From positions 5,087,501-5,151,500 of the forward strand of contig NZ_CP165727.1 of assembly GCF_041200175.1 (NCBI RefSeq): a stretch of DNA of 64,000 nucleotides. The letters run 5' to 3'. The notes under the pieces were generated by a model. It had not been told where the DNA came from. It saw only the letters and a program-made list of their open reading frames with translations, and did no database searches. A program made the translations under genes and the position numbers. Below are positions 1 through 8,816 of this stretch, one piece after another. The DNA comes from Streptomyces sp. R33 (GTDB taxonomy: Bacteria > Actinomycetota > Actinomycetes > Streptomycetales > Streptomycetaceae). Position 1 is the stretch's first letter. Each line of letters begins with the position of its first letter.

Positions 1-21
1 CTCGCTGGCACGCGGTCCGGG

Positions 22-432
22 TCAGCTGTGGACGGCGCCGTTGCCCGACAGGATCGGGATGTTGTCCAGGATGTGCGAGAGGGCCTCGTCGCCCTTGGCC
101 TGGGTGGAGTTCTCGGTGCACTGCTGGTTCTGCGGGTTCGACAGGACGTTGATGTCCTGGAGGCCGATCGGGACGGCGCCGATCAGGCTCTGGACGTTGG
201 CCTTCGCGGGCAGGGCGATGCAGGGCTTGTTGAACGAGCCCTGGATGAGCGCCATCTGGGGGCTCATGGTCCCGTACGTGGCCTGGTTGCCGTAGATCTG
301 CGAAGCGCCGTTGCCGTTCACGGTGTTGATGCCGTTGTCGTTGCCGATGGCCATCGCCTGCGGGGCCAGAGCGGCACCGATGCCCACGACCGAGGCTGCA
401 GCAGCCGCAGTGGCCATCATCTTCTTGATCAT
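22..432 (-). CDS. Rodlin, aerial-hypha surface layer protein
   Basis: Rodlins, with chaplins, form the paired-rodlet layer on the hydrophobic surface of Streptomyces aerial hyphae and spores. The 136-residue product has a Sec signal peptide ending near APQAMA (about residue 28). A Gly/Asn-rich segment (GNDNGINTVNGNGASQIYG) follows, then a hydrophobic body containing NIPILSG, the typical rodlin plan and size. The ATG at 432 is preceded by an AAAGGGA ribosome site. It lies 130 bases downstream of a chaplin gene on the same strand, a pairing known from S. coelicolor (rdlA/rdlB beside chp genes). Whether it corresponds to RdlA or RdlB cannot be told from this window. The family assignment is secure. 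Confidence 0.93.
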   Translation of the reverse strand: MIKKMMATAAAAASVVGIGAALAPQAMAIGNDNGINTVNGNGASQIYGNQATYGTMSPQMALIQGSFNKPCIALPAKANVQSLIGAVPIGLQDINVLSNPQNQQCTENSTQAKGDEALSHILDNIPILSGNGAVHS

Positions 433-477
433 TGTCGTCCCTTTTTTGCTGGATTGCCCGGTGGTGGAGCACCCGGA

Positions 478-506
478 ACAACGCCCCGGCTCCGGTTCGG
501 GTTGCG
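478..506 (-). promoter_or_regulatory. Candidate sigma-BldN type promoter for the rodlin gene
   Basis: On the minus strand CGCAAC (506-501) and CGTTGT (483-478) are 17 bases apart, and the -10-like element lies 46 bases before the rodlin ATG. As I recall it, the sigma-BldN consensus is a GTAAC-like -35 and a CGTT-like -10, and BldN drives rodlin and chaplin genes in model streptomycetes. The match is approximate and is an inference. Confidence 0.35.
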
Positions 507-562
507 TGGCTTCACCCGGATGCCGTCGTTTCGGGCAGCACGGTTGACGGCAGGGGGGACGG

Positions 563-805
563 TCAGGCGTTGACGCAGGTGTTGCCGAACGCCGGGTTCA
601 GCACGCCGACCAGGTTGGCGGACAGGCCGCAGACGTTCACCGGGATGTGGACGGGGACCTGGACCAGGTTGCCGCTCAGTACGCCGGGGGACCCCACCGC
701 GACGCCCTCCGCCGAGCTGTCCGCGGAGGCGAGGCCCGCGCCGCCCATCAGGACCGCAGCGCCCGCGACAGCCATCGTGGCGCCGCGCATCAGCCTCTTC
801 TTCAT
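563..805 (-). CDS. Short chaplin (ChpH-like)
   Basis: Secreted amphipathic protein that self-assembles into amyloid-like fibrils and lowers surface tension so that aerial hyphae can leave the medium. The 80-residue precursor has a signal peptide (positively charged start, cut near GLASA) and a single chaplin domain over about residues 38-80, with the SPGVLSGN and VGVLNPAFGN signatures. Two cysteines (in NVCG and NTCVN) are spaced as in short chaplins such as ChpH, unlike the cysteine-free ChpE. No LPXTG sorting signal is present, so it is not a long, cell-wall-anchored chaplin. The ATG at 805 follows a GGAG ribosome site. The same-strand rodlin downstream fits co-expression during aerial growth. 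Confidence 0.95.
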   Translation of the reverse strand: MKKRLMRGATMAVAGAAVLMGGAGLASADSSAEGVAVGSPGVLSGNLVQVPVHIPVNVCGLSANLVGVLNPAFGNTCVNA

Positions 806-981
806 CTCCGATTTTCCTTTCGGTTCGAACGGTGGTGCAACCGCATAACGACCCGCCGACTGCGAGGGTGCGTGTTATCGCCCAAAAGGCCGTACGAGCG
901 AGTCCGGCGTGATTTCCCGCCCGACTTCTGACAAAGTTCACTCCTGTTTTGTCCCCTTGATCGAAAATGGAGACGGGGTTC

Positions 982-2103
982 ATGGGTTCGTCCCGAAGAT
1001 TCCTCGGCACGCTCGGTCTGCTGTCCTGCCTCGTACTTTCGGCGAACGTCCCTGCTGTGGCCGCGGCCGCAGCACCGCCGGGCCCCGCGGCACCCGCCGT
1101 GCGGGAAATGCCCAAGATCCCGTTCACCCAGCGCTACCAGGCCGTCCAGCGCGGCGGGCTGGTACGGGCCTCCAACTCCTCCATCGCCTGCCGCCGGGAG
1201 GAGGCGCCGGACGCCGAGCCGTGCGCCGACGTCAAGCGGGGCGCGGCCGGGGTCAACGGCGACTTCGACATGTTCTACAGCGAGGTCGACAAGGACCCGG
1301 ACACCTACAACTCCACCCGCGCCGAGCTCAAGGTCCCGCAGGGCGCGAAGGTTTCGTACGCCCGCCTGTACTGGGGCGGGAACCTGCGGGTGGGCGAGCA
1401 GAAGCCGCCGCAGGACAACGGCCGGGTGCTGGTCGCCGAGCCGGGAGGGGCGTACAAGGAAGTCCTCGCCGACACCGTGATCGGCCACCGTACGGATGCG
1501 GGCAGCGATGCCTACCAGGCCTCGGCCGACGTCACCCCGCTGGTCCGCAAGGGCGGCGCCGGGATGTGGACGGTCGCCCAGCTGAACATCGCGATGGGCA
1601 ACTCCGAGGTGGGTGCCTGGGGCGGCTGGACGCTGGTCGTGGCCTACGAGCACCCGCAGGAGCCGGTACGCCGGATCTCGCTGTGGGACGGCTTCGAGTC
1701 GCTCGCCGCCGGTGCGGGCGGGGCGGCCGGTGAGACGGTCGAGATCGCCGGCCTCGACGCGGCCGCCGGATCCGCCGGCAAGGCCGGGGTGGTCGCGTAC
1801 GACGGGGACCGTGGGACCCTCGGCGACTCACTCACGGTGACCGCCGACAGCGGCCGCCGGGTCGACGTCAGCGATGCAGAAAATCCTTTTAATGATGTTA
1901 TGAATTCCACGATCACGGAATTCGGACATCAGTCTTTCGTGCGACAGCCCGAACATATGAATAATCTCGGATATGACGCGGACGTGTTCGACCTGAGTCC
2001 CGCCCTGTCCGGTGGCGCCCGCAGCCTGAGCTTCAGGTTCGCGGGCGAAAGCCAGGGTCAATTCCTCGGCGTGCTCTTCGTTCAGACAGACGCGCGCCGC
2101 TGA
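982..2103 (+). CDS. Secreted DUF3344-type protein, first gene of the polysaccharide operon
   Basis: Exported protein of about 373 residues with a clear signal peptide (MGSSRRFLGT, then a hydrophobic run ending AAAA). The body resembles the DUF3344 family of predicted surface or secreted beta-rich proteins of unknown function: YARLYWGGN, GWTLVVAYE and DGFESL are recognisable. I chose the ATG at 982 because GGAGACGGGG precedes it; an in-frame ATG at 967 lacks a ribosome site. The stop is 19 bases before the glycosyltransferase gene, so co-transcription is likely. Oddly, codons between about 1873 and 1980 are A/T-ending (AAT, CCT, TTT, GAT, GTT), unlike the rest of the gene. The function is unknown; its place suggests an extracellular partner of the glycan. 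Confidence 0.75.
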   Translation: MGSSRRFLGTLGLLSCLVLSANVPAVAAAAAPPGPAAPAVREMPKIPFTQRYQAVQRGGLVRASNSSIACRREEAPDAEPCADVKRGAAGVNGDFDMFYSEVDKDPDTYNSTRAELKVPQGAKVSYARLYWGGNLRVGEQKPPQDNGRVLVAEPGGAYKEVLADTVIGHRTDAGSDAYQASADVTPLVRKGGAGMWTVAQLNIAMGNSEVGAWGGWTLVVAYEHPQEPVRRISLWDGFESLAAGAGGAAGETVEIAGLDAAAGSAGKAGVVAYDGDRGTLGDSLTVTADSGRRVDVSDAENPFNDVMNSTITEFGHQSFVRQPEHMNNLGYDADVFDLSPALSGGARSLSFRFAGESQGQFLGVLFVQTDARR

Positions 2104-2122
2104 ACGTAGGAGACCGCTCCGC

Positions 2123-3340
2123 GTGCCGAAACAGCCTCCCCCTGCGCAGTTCTCCCCTGCGCAGGTCCCGATTCCCCGTCCCCTGTCCGTCCTGCATCTC
2201 GTCCAGCCCGTCGACGGCGGTGTCGCCCGTGTCGTCGTCGACCTCGTCCGCGCGCAGACGGCCGCCGGTCTGCGGACCGCCGTCGGCTGCCCGCGCGGCG
2301 GACAGCTCGCCGACGCCGCCCGTAGCGCCGGAGCCGAGGTGCTCACCTGGCGCGCCGGGCGGGCCCCCGGGCCCGACCTGCCCGCCGAAGTGCTCGGCGC
2401 CCGGCGGGTGATCGGCAGGATCCGGCCCGACGTCCTGCACGCCCACAGCGCCAAGGCGGGCCTCGCCGGGCGGCTCGCCGTCCGCGGGGCCGTGCCCACC
2501 GTCTTCCAGCCGCACGCCTGGTCCTTCGACGCCGTCGGCGGGGCCACCGCCGCGCTCGCCCTGCGCTGGGAGCGGTTCGGGGCCCGTTGGGCCGACCGGG
2601 TGCTCTGCGTCAGCGAGGCCGAACGCCGGGCCGGCGAGGCCGAGGGGATCGCCGCCCACTGGTCGGTGATCCGCAACGGCGTGGACCTCGACCACTTCCG
2701 CCCCGGCGGGCCCGACCGGGCCGCGGACCGGACCCGGGCGCGTACCGAACTGCCCTTGCCCACCGCCTTCCTGGGGGACGGGCCGCTCGCCGTCTGCGTG
2801 GGCCGGCTCTGTCACCAGAAGGGCCAGGACATCCTGCTCCGGGCCTGGCGAGAGGTGCTCGGCAACCTCCCCGAGGCCCGTCTCGCGCTCGTCGGCGACG
2901 GCCCCGACACCGAGCGGCTGCGCCGCACCGCCCCACCCGGGGTGCTCTTCGCGGGGGCCGCCCCCGACATCCGACCGTGGCTTCGGGCCGCCGATCTCGT
3001 TGTACTGCCGTCGCGGTGGGAGGGCATGGCGCTCGCCCCGCTCGAAGCCATGGCCTGCGGCCGACCGGTCCTGGTCTCCGACGTCAGCGGTGCCCGGGAG
3101 AGTCTGCCGCCCGGCCAGGGACGGCTCTGCCTGGTACCGCCGGAGGACCCGACGGCCCTGGCCAAGGCCCTGGGACGGCTCCTCGCCGAACCGCGGCTGC
3201 TCGCCGAACTCGGGGAGCAGGCCCAGCAGCACGCCCGGACCGACTTCGACGTGCGGCGGACCACGGACGCGGTCACCGGTCTGTACCACGAACTGCTGGG
3301 CAGGCCCCGGCCCTTGAACCAGGAGCGCATCAGCCGATGA
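2123..3340 (+). CDS. GT4-family glycosyltransferase
   Basis: Retaining glycosyltransferase of about 405 residues, predicted cytosolic or membrane-peripheral, adding a sugar from a nucleotide donor to a growing lipid-linked oligosaccharide. The N-terminal acceptor domain contains VDGGVARVVVDL and a HAHSAKAGLAG segment. The C-terminal donor domain has VGRLCHQKGQD and the EX7E-type motif WEGMALAPLEAM, followed by CGRPVL, as in GT4 (WbaZ/WecG-like) enzymes. The GTG start at 2123 has AGGAG 11 bases upstream. The stop overlaps the next ATG (ATGA at 3337), indicating translational coupling with the sugar transferase. Donor and acceptor cannot be predicted. Confidence 0.88.
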   Translation: MPKQPPPAQFSPAQVPIPRPLSVLHLVQPVDGGVARVVVDLVRAQTAAGLRTAVGCPRGGQLADAARSAGAEVLTWRAGRAPGPDLPAEVLGARRVIGRIRPDVLHAHSAKAGLAGRLAVRGAVPTVFQPHAWSFDAVGGATAALALRWERFGARWADRVLCVSEAERRAGEAEGIAAHWSVIRNGVDLDHFRPGGPDRAADRTRARTELPLPTAFLGDGPLAVCVGRLCHQKGQDILLRAWREVLGNLPEARLALVGDGPDTERLRRTAPPGVLFAGAAPDIRPWLRAADLVVLPSRWEGMALAPLEAMACGRPVLVSDVSGARESLPPGQGRLCLVPPEDPTALAKALGRLLAEPRLLAELGEQAQQHARTDFDVRRTTDAVTGLYHELLGRPRPLNQERISR

Positions 3341-4854
3341 CGATGGACAGCGCACCCGCCCGGCACACCGGGCAGGGCGGCACGGGGCCCGCCGGAGGCA
3401 CCGCCGGCACCGCAGCCGTCCGACGGTCCGTGACCGCCATCCACCCCCCGCGCCGGCCCAGGGCCGACCCGGCCCGGCCCCTGGCGCGGCCGCAGCGGGT
3501 CCGGCGCCGCGACGGGGTCGTCCCGCTGCTGACCGCCGACGCGCTGGCGGCCGTACTGACCACGACGGTCCTGGCCCGGCCCGGGGCGGCGCTGCCGGCC
3601 GAGGCCGCCGCCCCGATCGCCGTGCTGGCCGCCGCGCTGCACGCGCAGGCCGGTCTGTACCGGCCGCGACTCGCGCCCTCCGCGCTGCTGGACCTGCCCG
3701 CGCTGGCCGGGCGGGCCGCCGTCCTGTGGTGCGGGGTCGCCGCCGTCGTTGCCGCCACGGCAGGGGGCCGGGCCCTGGGCTGGTCCGCCCTGCTGAGCGC
3801 CGTCTGCCTGCAGATCCTGCTGACGTGCACGGGCCGCGGGTTCGCCAACGGGCTCCGCTGCCGCTCCGCCCGGCGCCGCCCCTACTCCGCCCTCGTCGTC
3901 GGCCCCGGAGCCGGGGCGAGCGCGGTCGCCGCCGCCCTGCACGGGCGCCCCGAGTACGGGCTGCGGCCCGTCGGGCTCGCCGACACCGGCGCCGGCGAGG
4001 AGGGCGGCGGCAGCGTGCCGGTGCTCGCCACCCACGAGGACATCCGGCGCGCGGTCATCCAGAACTCGGTCCGGCACGCGGTGTTCACCCGCCCGCCGGA
4101 GGCCGACGAGCGCACCGCCTCCCTCGTCCGCCTCTTCCACGACCACGGCTGCCGGCTCTGGCTCGCCGACCCGGCCGGCACCGCCAAGGTGACCGGCATG
4201 CGGGTGGCCCAACCCGCCGACCAGCTGTGGGGGTACGCCGTACAGCCGCTGCTGCCCCGCCCGTCCCGGCCGGTGGAGCGCTGGGTGAAGCGGGCCGTCG
4301 ACGGGCTGCTGGCCGCGATCGCACTGATCGCGGCCGCGCCCGTGATGGGCGTGTGCGCGCTCGCGGTACGGATCTCCGACGGGCCCGGGGTGATCTTCCG
4401 GCAGGAGCGGGTCGGCCTGTACGGGCGCCCGTTCACGCTGCTGAAGTTCCGCACCCTGCGCGCCGACGAGCACGAGTCCGCCACCCGGTGGACGGTCGCG
4501 GGCGACCACCGCATGAGCCCCATCGGCTCCTTGCTGCGCAAGTCCTCGCTCGACGAGCTGCCGCAGCTGTGGAACGTCGTACGGGGTGACATGAGCCTGG
4601 TCGGACCGCGGCCGGAACGGCCGTTCTTCGTGGCGAAGTTCGCCGCCGTGCACCCCGGCTACGAGGCCCGGCACCGGATGCCCGTCGGCATCACCGGGCT
4701 CGCCCAGATCAACGGCCTGCGCGGGGACACCTCCATCGAGGACCGGGCCCGCTTCGACAACCACTACATCGACACCTGGTCGCTGTGGCAGGACCTGTGG
4801 ATCCTCGCCCGCACCGCGGCCTCCTTCTTCCGCTTCCGGCTGGGGGGCAGCTGA
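3337..4854 (+). CDS. Polyprenyl-phosphate sugar-1-phosphate transferase (initiating glycosyltransferase)
   Basis: Likely starts the polysaccharide by moving a hexose-1-phosphate from a UDP-sugar to undecaprenyl phosphate at the inner face of the membrane. The roughly 505-residue protein has several N-terminal membrane spans, a central nucleotide-binding-like region (VVGPGAGASAVAAAL), and a C-terminal bacterial sugar transferase domain: a hydrophobic hairpin, then LLKFRTLRAD, SLDELPQLWNV and SLVGPRPERP. This is the WbaP/EpsL/CpsE (PHPT) architecture. It starts at the ATG overlapping the previous stop; a second ATG two codons later is possible. The stop overlaps the next start (ATGA at 4854). 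It is the only initiating enzyme visible in the cluster. Confidence 0.92.
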   Translation: MTMDSAPARHTGQGGTGPAGGTAGTAAVRRSVTAIHPPRRPRADPARPLARPQRVRRRDGVVPLLTADALAAVLTTTVLARPGAALPAEAAAPIAVLAAALHAQAGLYRPRLAPSALLDLPALAGRAAVLWCGVAAVVAATAGGRALGWSALLSAVCLQILLTCTGRGFANGLRCRSARRRPYSALVVGPGAGASAVAAALHGRPEYGLRPVGLADTGAGEEGGGSVPVLATHEDIRRAVIQNSVRHAVFTRPPEADERTASLVRLFHDHGCRLWLADPAGTAKVTGMRVAQPADQLWGYAVQPLLPRPSRPVERWVKRAVDGLLAAIALIAAAPVMGVCALAVRISDGPGVIFRQERVGLYGRPFTLLKFRTLRADEHESATRWTVAGDHRMSPIGSLLRKSSLDELPQLWNVVRGDMSLVGPRPERPFFVAKFAAVHPGYEARHRMPVGITGLAQINGLRGDTSIEDRARFDNHYIDTWSLWQDLWILARTAASFFRFRLGGS

Positions 4855-6257
4855 TGAGCGTCGCCGTATCCCTGGGCGGCTCCCGGCCGCCCGACGCCGC
4901 GGGGTTGCTGCGGCGGCACTGGCCGCTGCTGCCGCTCGCCGCGACCGTCCTGCTGCTCCTCGCCCCGATCGCGGCGGGTGACGCGAGCACCTCCGGCAAG
5001 GTCGGACCGGCCGATGCCGCATCCCTGGTGCTGGTGTTCGTGTGCGTGGTGCAGGCGCTGCGCGGGCGGGTGCGGGAGCTGAGCCCGCTGGGCGTGCCTG
5101 TGCTGGGCGTGCCCGCCGTGGGGCTGGCCGTCGCGACCGTGACCGCCGGGGACCCGTACGCGGCGCTGCCCGGTTTCGTGCGCTACCTCCAGGTGTTCGT
5201 GCTGGTCCCGGCGGCGATCGTGCTGCTGGTGCGCGACGCCGGGGAGTTCCGGCTGGCTGCGGGGTGCTTCGTGGTGCTGGCGCTGGTGCAGGGCGCGGTG
5301 GGGGTCGTGCAGTACGCGACCCACACCGGGGCCTCGTACCAGGGCGAGGACGTCCGGGCCGTCGGCACGTTCGGCCCCGGCGACGTGATGGGCATGGCCA
5401 CCGTGGTGGCGTACGGGCTGGTCGTGGCGACCGCCGCGGCGCTGGCTCCGGGACTGCCCCGCCGGGTACGACAGTCGGCGGGCGCCGCTGCGCTGGTACT
5501 GGTGGTGCCGCTGGTGCTGTCGTTCAGCCGGGGCGCCTGGATCGCCACCGCCGGCGCGGCGGTGCTGGTGATGCTGCTGGCCGGGATCCGGCGGGCCCTG
5601 AAGGTGCTCCTCGCGCTGGCCGCGGCCGGTGTGGTGCTGGTGGGCGGGCTCGGGGTCGGCTCCGAGATGGTCGCGGAGCGGCTGACCTCGATCACCCAGG
5701 TCTCCAGCGCCCCCGACCAGTCGGTGACCGACCGCTACACGATGTGGGCCGCCGCCGAGTCGATGTGGCGCGAGCGGCCGGCGGTCGGCGTGGGCCTCAA
5801 GGGCTTCCCGGCCAACCGGGACGGGCACTCCTCGCTGGGGCTGTCCTCCGGCAGCGACACCGCCGGCGCGGGGCAGGCGTACATCCGCCAGCCGCTGCTC
5901 TCCCCGCACAACATGTACCTGCTGGTGCTGAGCGAGCAGGGCCTGATCGGGCTGACCGCGCTGGCGGGAGGCTGGGCGGCGCTGCTGGTCGCGGGACTGC
6001 GGCGGTGCGCCACGGGCGGGTCCGGGCTCCAGGACTGCGGCCTGATCGCGATCGGGCTGTTCGTCTGGCAGCTCACCGACTTCCTGTACGCCGACATCGG
6101 CGGGCCGTCCACCGTCCTGACCGGAGTGATCATCGGCCTGGCGGCCTGGTGGGCCTTGCCCTCCCGGCAGGACGCCACCGGCCTCGCCGCTGCCGCGGAC
6201 GGGCGCACCGGCCTCGCCGCCGGCCTGCGCGCCGTACCGGGTGCGGACGGCCGGTGA
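4854..6257 (+). CDS. O-antigen ligase / Wzy-like polysaccharide polymerase
   Basis: Polytopic membrane protein of about 467 residues made almost wholly of hydrophobic spans, with a large extracytoplasmic loop before the last helices. The segment SFSRGAWIA, followed by MWAAAESMWRERPAVGVGLKGFP and later SPHNMYLLVLSEQGLIG, is typical of the O-antigen ligase/polymerase superfamily (Wzy_C / WaaL), in which the periplasmic loop carries the catalytic His and Arg. It should polymerise or transfer repeat units exported by the flippase encoded next. The ATG at 4854 overlaps the previous stop, and its own TGA overlaps the GTG of the flippase gene at 6254. Polymerase and ligase cannot be separated from sequence; the single-operon context favours polymerase. 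Confidence 0.88.
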   Translation: MSVAVSLGGSRPPDAAGLLRRHWPLLPLAATVLLLLAPIAAGDASTSGKVGPADAASLVLVFVCVVQALRGRVRELSPLGVPVLGVPAVGLAVATVTAGDPYAALPGFVRYLQVFVLVPAAIVLLVRDAGEFRLAAGCFVVLALVQGAVGVVQYATHTGASYQGEDVRAVGTFGPGDVMGMATVVAYGLVVATAAALAPGLPRRVRQSAGAAALVLVVPLVLSFSRGAWIATAGAAVLVMLLAGIRRALKVLLALAAAGVVLVGGLGVGSEMVAERLTSITQVSSAPDQSVTDRYTMWAAAESMWRERPAVGVGLKGFPANRDGHSSLGLSSGSDTAGAGQAYIRQPLLSPHNMYLLVLSEQGLIGLTALAGGWAALLVAGLRRCATGGSGLQDCGLIAIGLFVWQLTDFLYADIGGPSTVLTGVIIGLAAWWALPSRQDATGLAAAADGRTGLAAGLRAVPGADGR

Positions 6258-8050
6258 CGGATACGACGCCCTGGCGGCGGCCCGCGGCCGCGGCGACCGA
6301 AGTCGCCGCGGCTGCGGGCCGTCCGCCGCACCCCGACCCGGCTCCGGTCCCGCCGGTGCCCCCCGTTCCCCCGCTCGGCCCCGGCCATGCGCGGGCGGTC
6401 GGCGGGGCCGGGGGGAGCGGAGCCGGCGGGAGCGGAGGCGGGAGCGCGCCGGCTCCGCTGGGGCGGTTCCTGGCCAAGGCCGCCGCCGTCACGGCGGGAC
6501 TGACCGCCGCCGGGGCGGTGTTCGGGCTGGTCCGGGACCAGACCATCGCGCATCTCTTCGGGGCCGGGCACGACAGCGACGCGTTCCTGATCGCCTGGAC
6601 CGTGCCCGAGATGGCCTCGACGCTGCTGATCGAGGACGCCATGGCGCTGCTGATGGTGCCCGCGTTCAGCCATGCCCTGGCCCGGCGGGCGGCCGGCCGC
6701 GCGGGGCTCACCCGCAAGGAGGCCCGCGCGCAGGACCCCGTACGGCTGCTCGTGGGGGCGACCCTGCCGCGGCTGGCGGTGCTCCTGGCGGCCGTCGCCT
6801 CCGTGCTGGTCGTTGCCGCGCCGCTCGTCGTCGCCGTGCTCGCGCCCGGACTGCCGGATCCGGACCTGGCCGTGGAGTGCACCCGGATGACCGCACTGAC
6901 CGTGCTGTCGTTCGGCATCGCGGGGTACTTCAGCGCCGCCCTCCGGGCGCACCGTTCGTTCGTTCCACCGGCCGCGATCTACGTCTCGTACAACGTCGGG
7001 ATCATCGGGACGATGGTCGCGCTGCACGCGGCGTGGGGGGTGCGGGCCGCGGCCGCCGGGGTCGCCGTCGGCGGGCTGCTGATGGCGCTGGTCCAACTGC
7101 CCGCGTTCATCCGGAACGTGGGCTTCGGCCCGTCCCGCGCGAAGGGCGCGCCGCGCAGCCAGCGCGACCGGGACCGGCCCACCCTGATGGCGTTCGGGCT
7201 GATCGCCCCGGTCATCTTCTTCGCCGTGTTCCGGCAGTCGCAGGTCCTGGTCGAGCGGTTCCTGGCCGCCTCGCTGCCGCCCGGGGCCATCTCGCACCTG
7301 AACTACGCGCAGAAGGTCGCGCAGATGCCGATGGTGCTGTCGCTGATGATCTGCACCGTCACCTTCCCCGTCGTCGCCCAGGCCATGGCCGGCGGCGAGC
7401 GCGAGAAGGCCCGGCGGCGCGTCGAACAGGACCTCGCACTGGCTTCCCTCGCCGTCCTCATGGGCAGCGCCCTCGTCATCGGGTACGCGCCCCAGATCAT
7501 CCAGGTCCTCTTCGAACGCGGCGCCTTCACCCACCGCGACACAATGGCCACCGCCTCCGTCATGCGGGTCTACGGCCTCGGACTCCTCGGCCACTGCCTC
7601 GTCGGGGCGCTGTCCCGGCCCTTCTTCTCGACCGCCCGGCCCACCTGGTTCCCGGCGCTCGCGATGGGCGCCGGACTCCTCGTCAACATCGTGGCCGGAG
7701 CCTTCGCCGTCCGCTGGTGGGGCACGTACGGCATCGCCGCAGCCAACGCCGCCGGCATCTCCACCACCGCCGTCCTGCTGCTCACCGGGCTCGGCTCGCG
7801 GATCGTCGCCATCCAGGTCCGCCGGGTCGCGCTGAGCATCGGCCGGCTCTCCGTCGCCGCCGTCGGCGCCTGCGGCACCGGCTGGATCGCCGGTCCCATG
7901 ATCCCCGACCCGATGCTCAGCGCCGCACTCGGCTGCCTGCTCGTTCCCGCCATGTTCGGCGCCTGCGGCATGGCCATACGGGCGCTCGAGATCACCGCCC
8001 TGCCCGCCCAGATCACCAAGATGACCCAGAGGTTCCGCAATGCCCGCTGA
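6254..8050 (+). CDS. MurJ/Wzx-type lipid-linked oligosaccharide flippase
   Basis: Multi-spanning MOP-superfamily protein of about 598 residues matching the MurJ/MviN family (FGLVRDQTIAHLFGAG near the start of the fold, SHLNYAQKVAQMPM, VLFERGAFTHRDT). MurJ proteins flip lipid II; in a sugar-transferase/polymerase operon the natural inference is that this copy exports the undecaprenyl-linked repeat unit. A Pro/Gly/Ala-rich, presumably cytosolic tail of about 75 residues precedes the first helix. The start is GTG at 6254, which overlaps the preceding stop. The end overlaps the next gene by 11 bases. It is probably not the essential murJ, which in streptomycetes normally lies near the replication origin; that is prior knowledge. 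Confidence 0.88.
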   Translation: MTDTTPWRRPAAAATEVAAAAGRPPHPDPAPVPPVPPVPPLGPGHARAVGGAGGSGAGGSGGGSAPAPLGRFLAKAAAVTAGLTAAGAVFGLVRDQTIAHLFGAGHDSDAFLIAWTVPEMASTLLIEDAMALLMVPAFSHALARRAAGRAGLTRKEARAQDPVRLLVGATLPRLAVLLAAVASVLVVAAPLVVAVLAPGLPDPDLAVECTRMTALTVLSFGIAGYFSAALRAHRSFVPPAAIYVSYNVGIIGTMVALHAAWGVRAAAAGVAVGGLLMALVQLPAFIRNVGFGPSRAKGAPRSQRDRDRPTLMAFGLIAPVIFFAVFRQSQVLVERFLAASLPPGAISHLNYAQKVAQMPMVLSLMICTVTFPVVAQAMAGGEREKARRRVEQDLALASLAVLMGSALVIGYAPQIIQVLFERGAFTHRDTMATASVMRVYGLGLLGHCLVGALSRPFFSTARPTWFPALAMGAGLLVNIVAGAFAVRWWGTYGIAAANAAGISTTAVLLLTGLGSRIVAIQVRRVALSIGRLSVAAVGACGTGWIAGPMIPDPMLSAALGCLLVPAMFGACGMAIRALEITALPAQITKMTQRFRNAR

Positions 8051-8816
8051 CACCCGCACGGCGCCGGCCGCCGCGACGGTCCCCGCCCGCCGGACCGCCT
8101 CGCCGTGGGTCCTGATGTACCACTCGGTCGCCGAGTTCACCGACCCCGCAGAGGACCCGTACGGCATCACCGTCACCCCGGGCACGCTGGAGGGCCAGCT
8201 GCTGTGGCTGCGCTCCCGGGGCCTGCGCGGGGTGTCCGTCGGCGAACTGCTCCGGGCGCACGCGGCCGGGCGCGGCGCCGGGCTCGTCGGGCTGACCTTC
8301 GACGACGGCTACACCGACTACCTGACCCGGGCGCTGCCGCTGCTGCGCCGCCACGACTGCACCTCGACGCTGTTCGTGCTGCCCGGGCGGCTCGGGGTGG
8401 ACAACGCGTGGGACCCGCTCGGTCCGCGCAAGTCCCTGCTGACCGCCGAGGGCATCCGCGAAGTGGCCGCCGCCGGACAGGAGATCGGTTCGCACGGGCT
8501 GCTCCACCAGGACCTCACCGCGGCCGCCGACGACATCCTCCAGCAGGAGCTGCGGGGCAGCCGCGAGCTGATCCGGGAGCTGACCGGGACCCTGCCGGAG
8601 GGGTTCTGCTACCCGTACGGGCACCTCGACGAGCGGGTCGTCGCGGCGACGCGGGCCGCCGGGTACGGGTACGCGTGCGCCATCGACCCCGGGCGGCTGG
8701 CCGGCCCGCACGCCCTGCCGCGCACCCACGTCAGCCAGGCGGACGGGGCCGGGCGGCTGCGGATCAAGCAGCTGCGGCACCGGGTGCGGGAGCTGCGGCG
8801 GGCGGTGCACCGATGA
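8040..8816 (+). CDS. Polysaccharide deacetylase (NodB/CE4)
   Basis: CE4-family enzyme of 258 residues that removes N- or O-acetyl groups from glycans using a metal held by one Asp and two His. The motifs are all visible: LMYHSVAEF, LTFDDGYTDYL (catalytic base Asp and metal Asp), SHGLLHQDL (the H-x4-H-like metal pair) and FCYPYGHLDERV. There is no obvious signal peptide, so it may act inside the cell on the lipid-linked unit or be exported by another route. It starts inside the end of the flippase gene and its stop overlaps the start of the next glycosyltransferase (ATGA at 8813). The deacetylated product would be a cationic amino-sugar polymer if the substrate contains N-acetylhexosamine; this is inference. 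Confidence 0.92.
   Translation: MPADTRTAPAAATVPARRTASPWVLMYHSVAEFTDPAEDPYGITVTPGTLEGQLLWLRSRGLRGVSVGELLRAHAAGRGAGLVGLTFDDGYTDYLTRALPLLRRHDCTSTLFVLPGRLGVDNAWDPLGPRKSLLTAEGIREVAAAGQEIGSHGLLHQDLTAAADDILQQELRGSRELIRELTGTLPEGFCYPYGHLDERVVAATRAAGYGYACAIDPGRLAGPHALPRTHVSQADGAGRLRIKQLRHRVRELRRAVHR

Noticed and set aside
845-879. Sigma-BldN or WhiG promoter for the chaplin gene (CGTTAT and GGGCGATAA motifs)
   Set aside because: Spacing between possible -35 and -10 elements is wrong (23 bases) or the -35 is missing.
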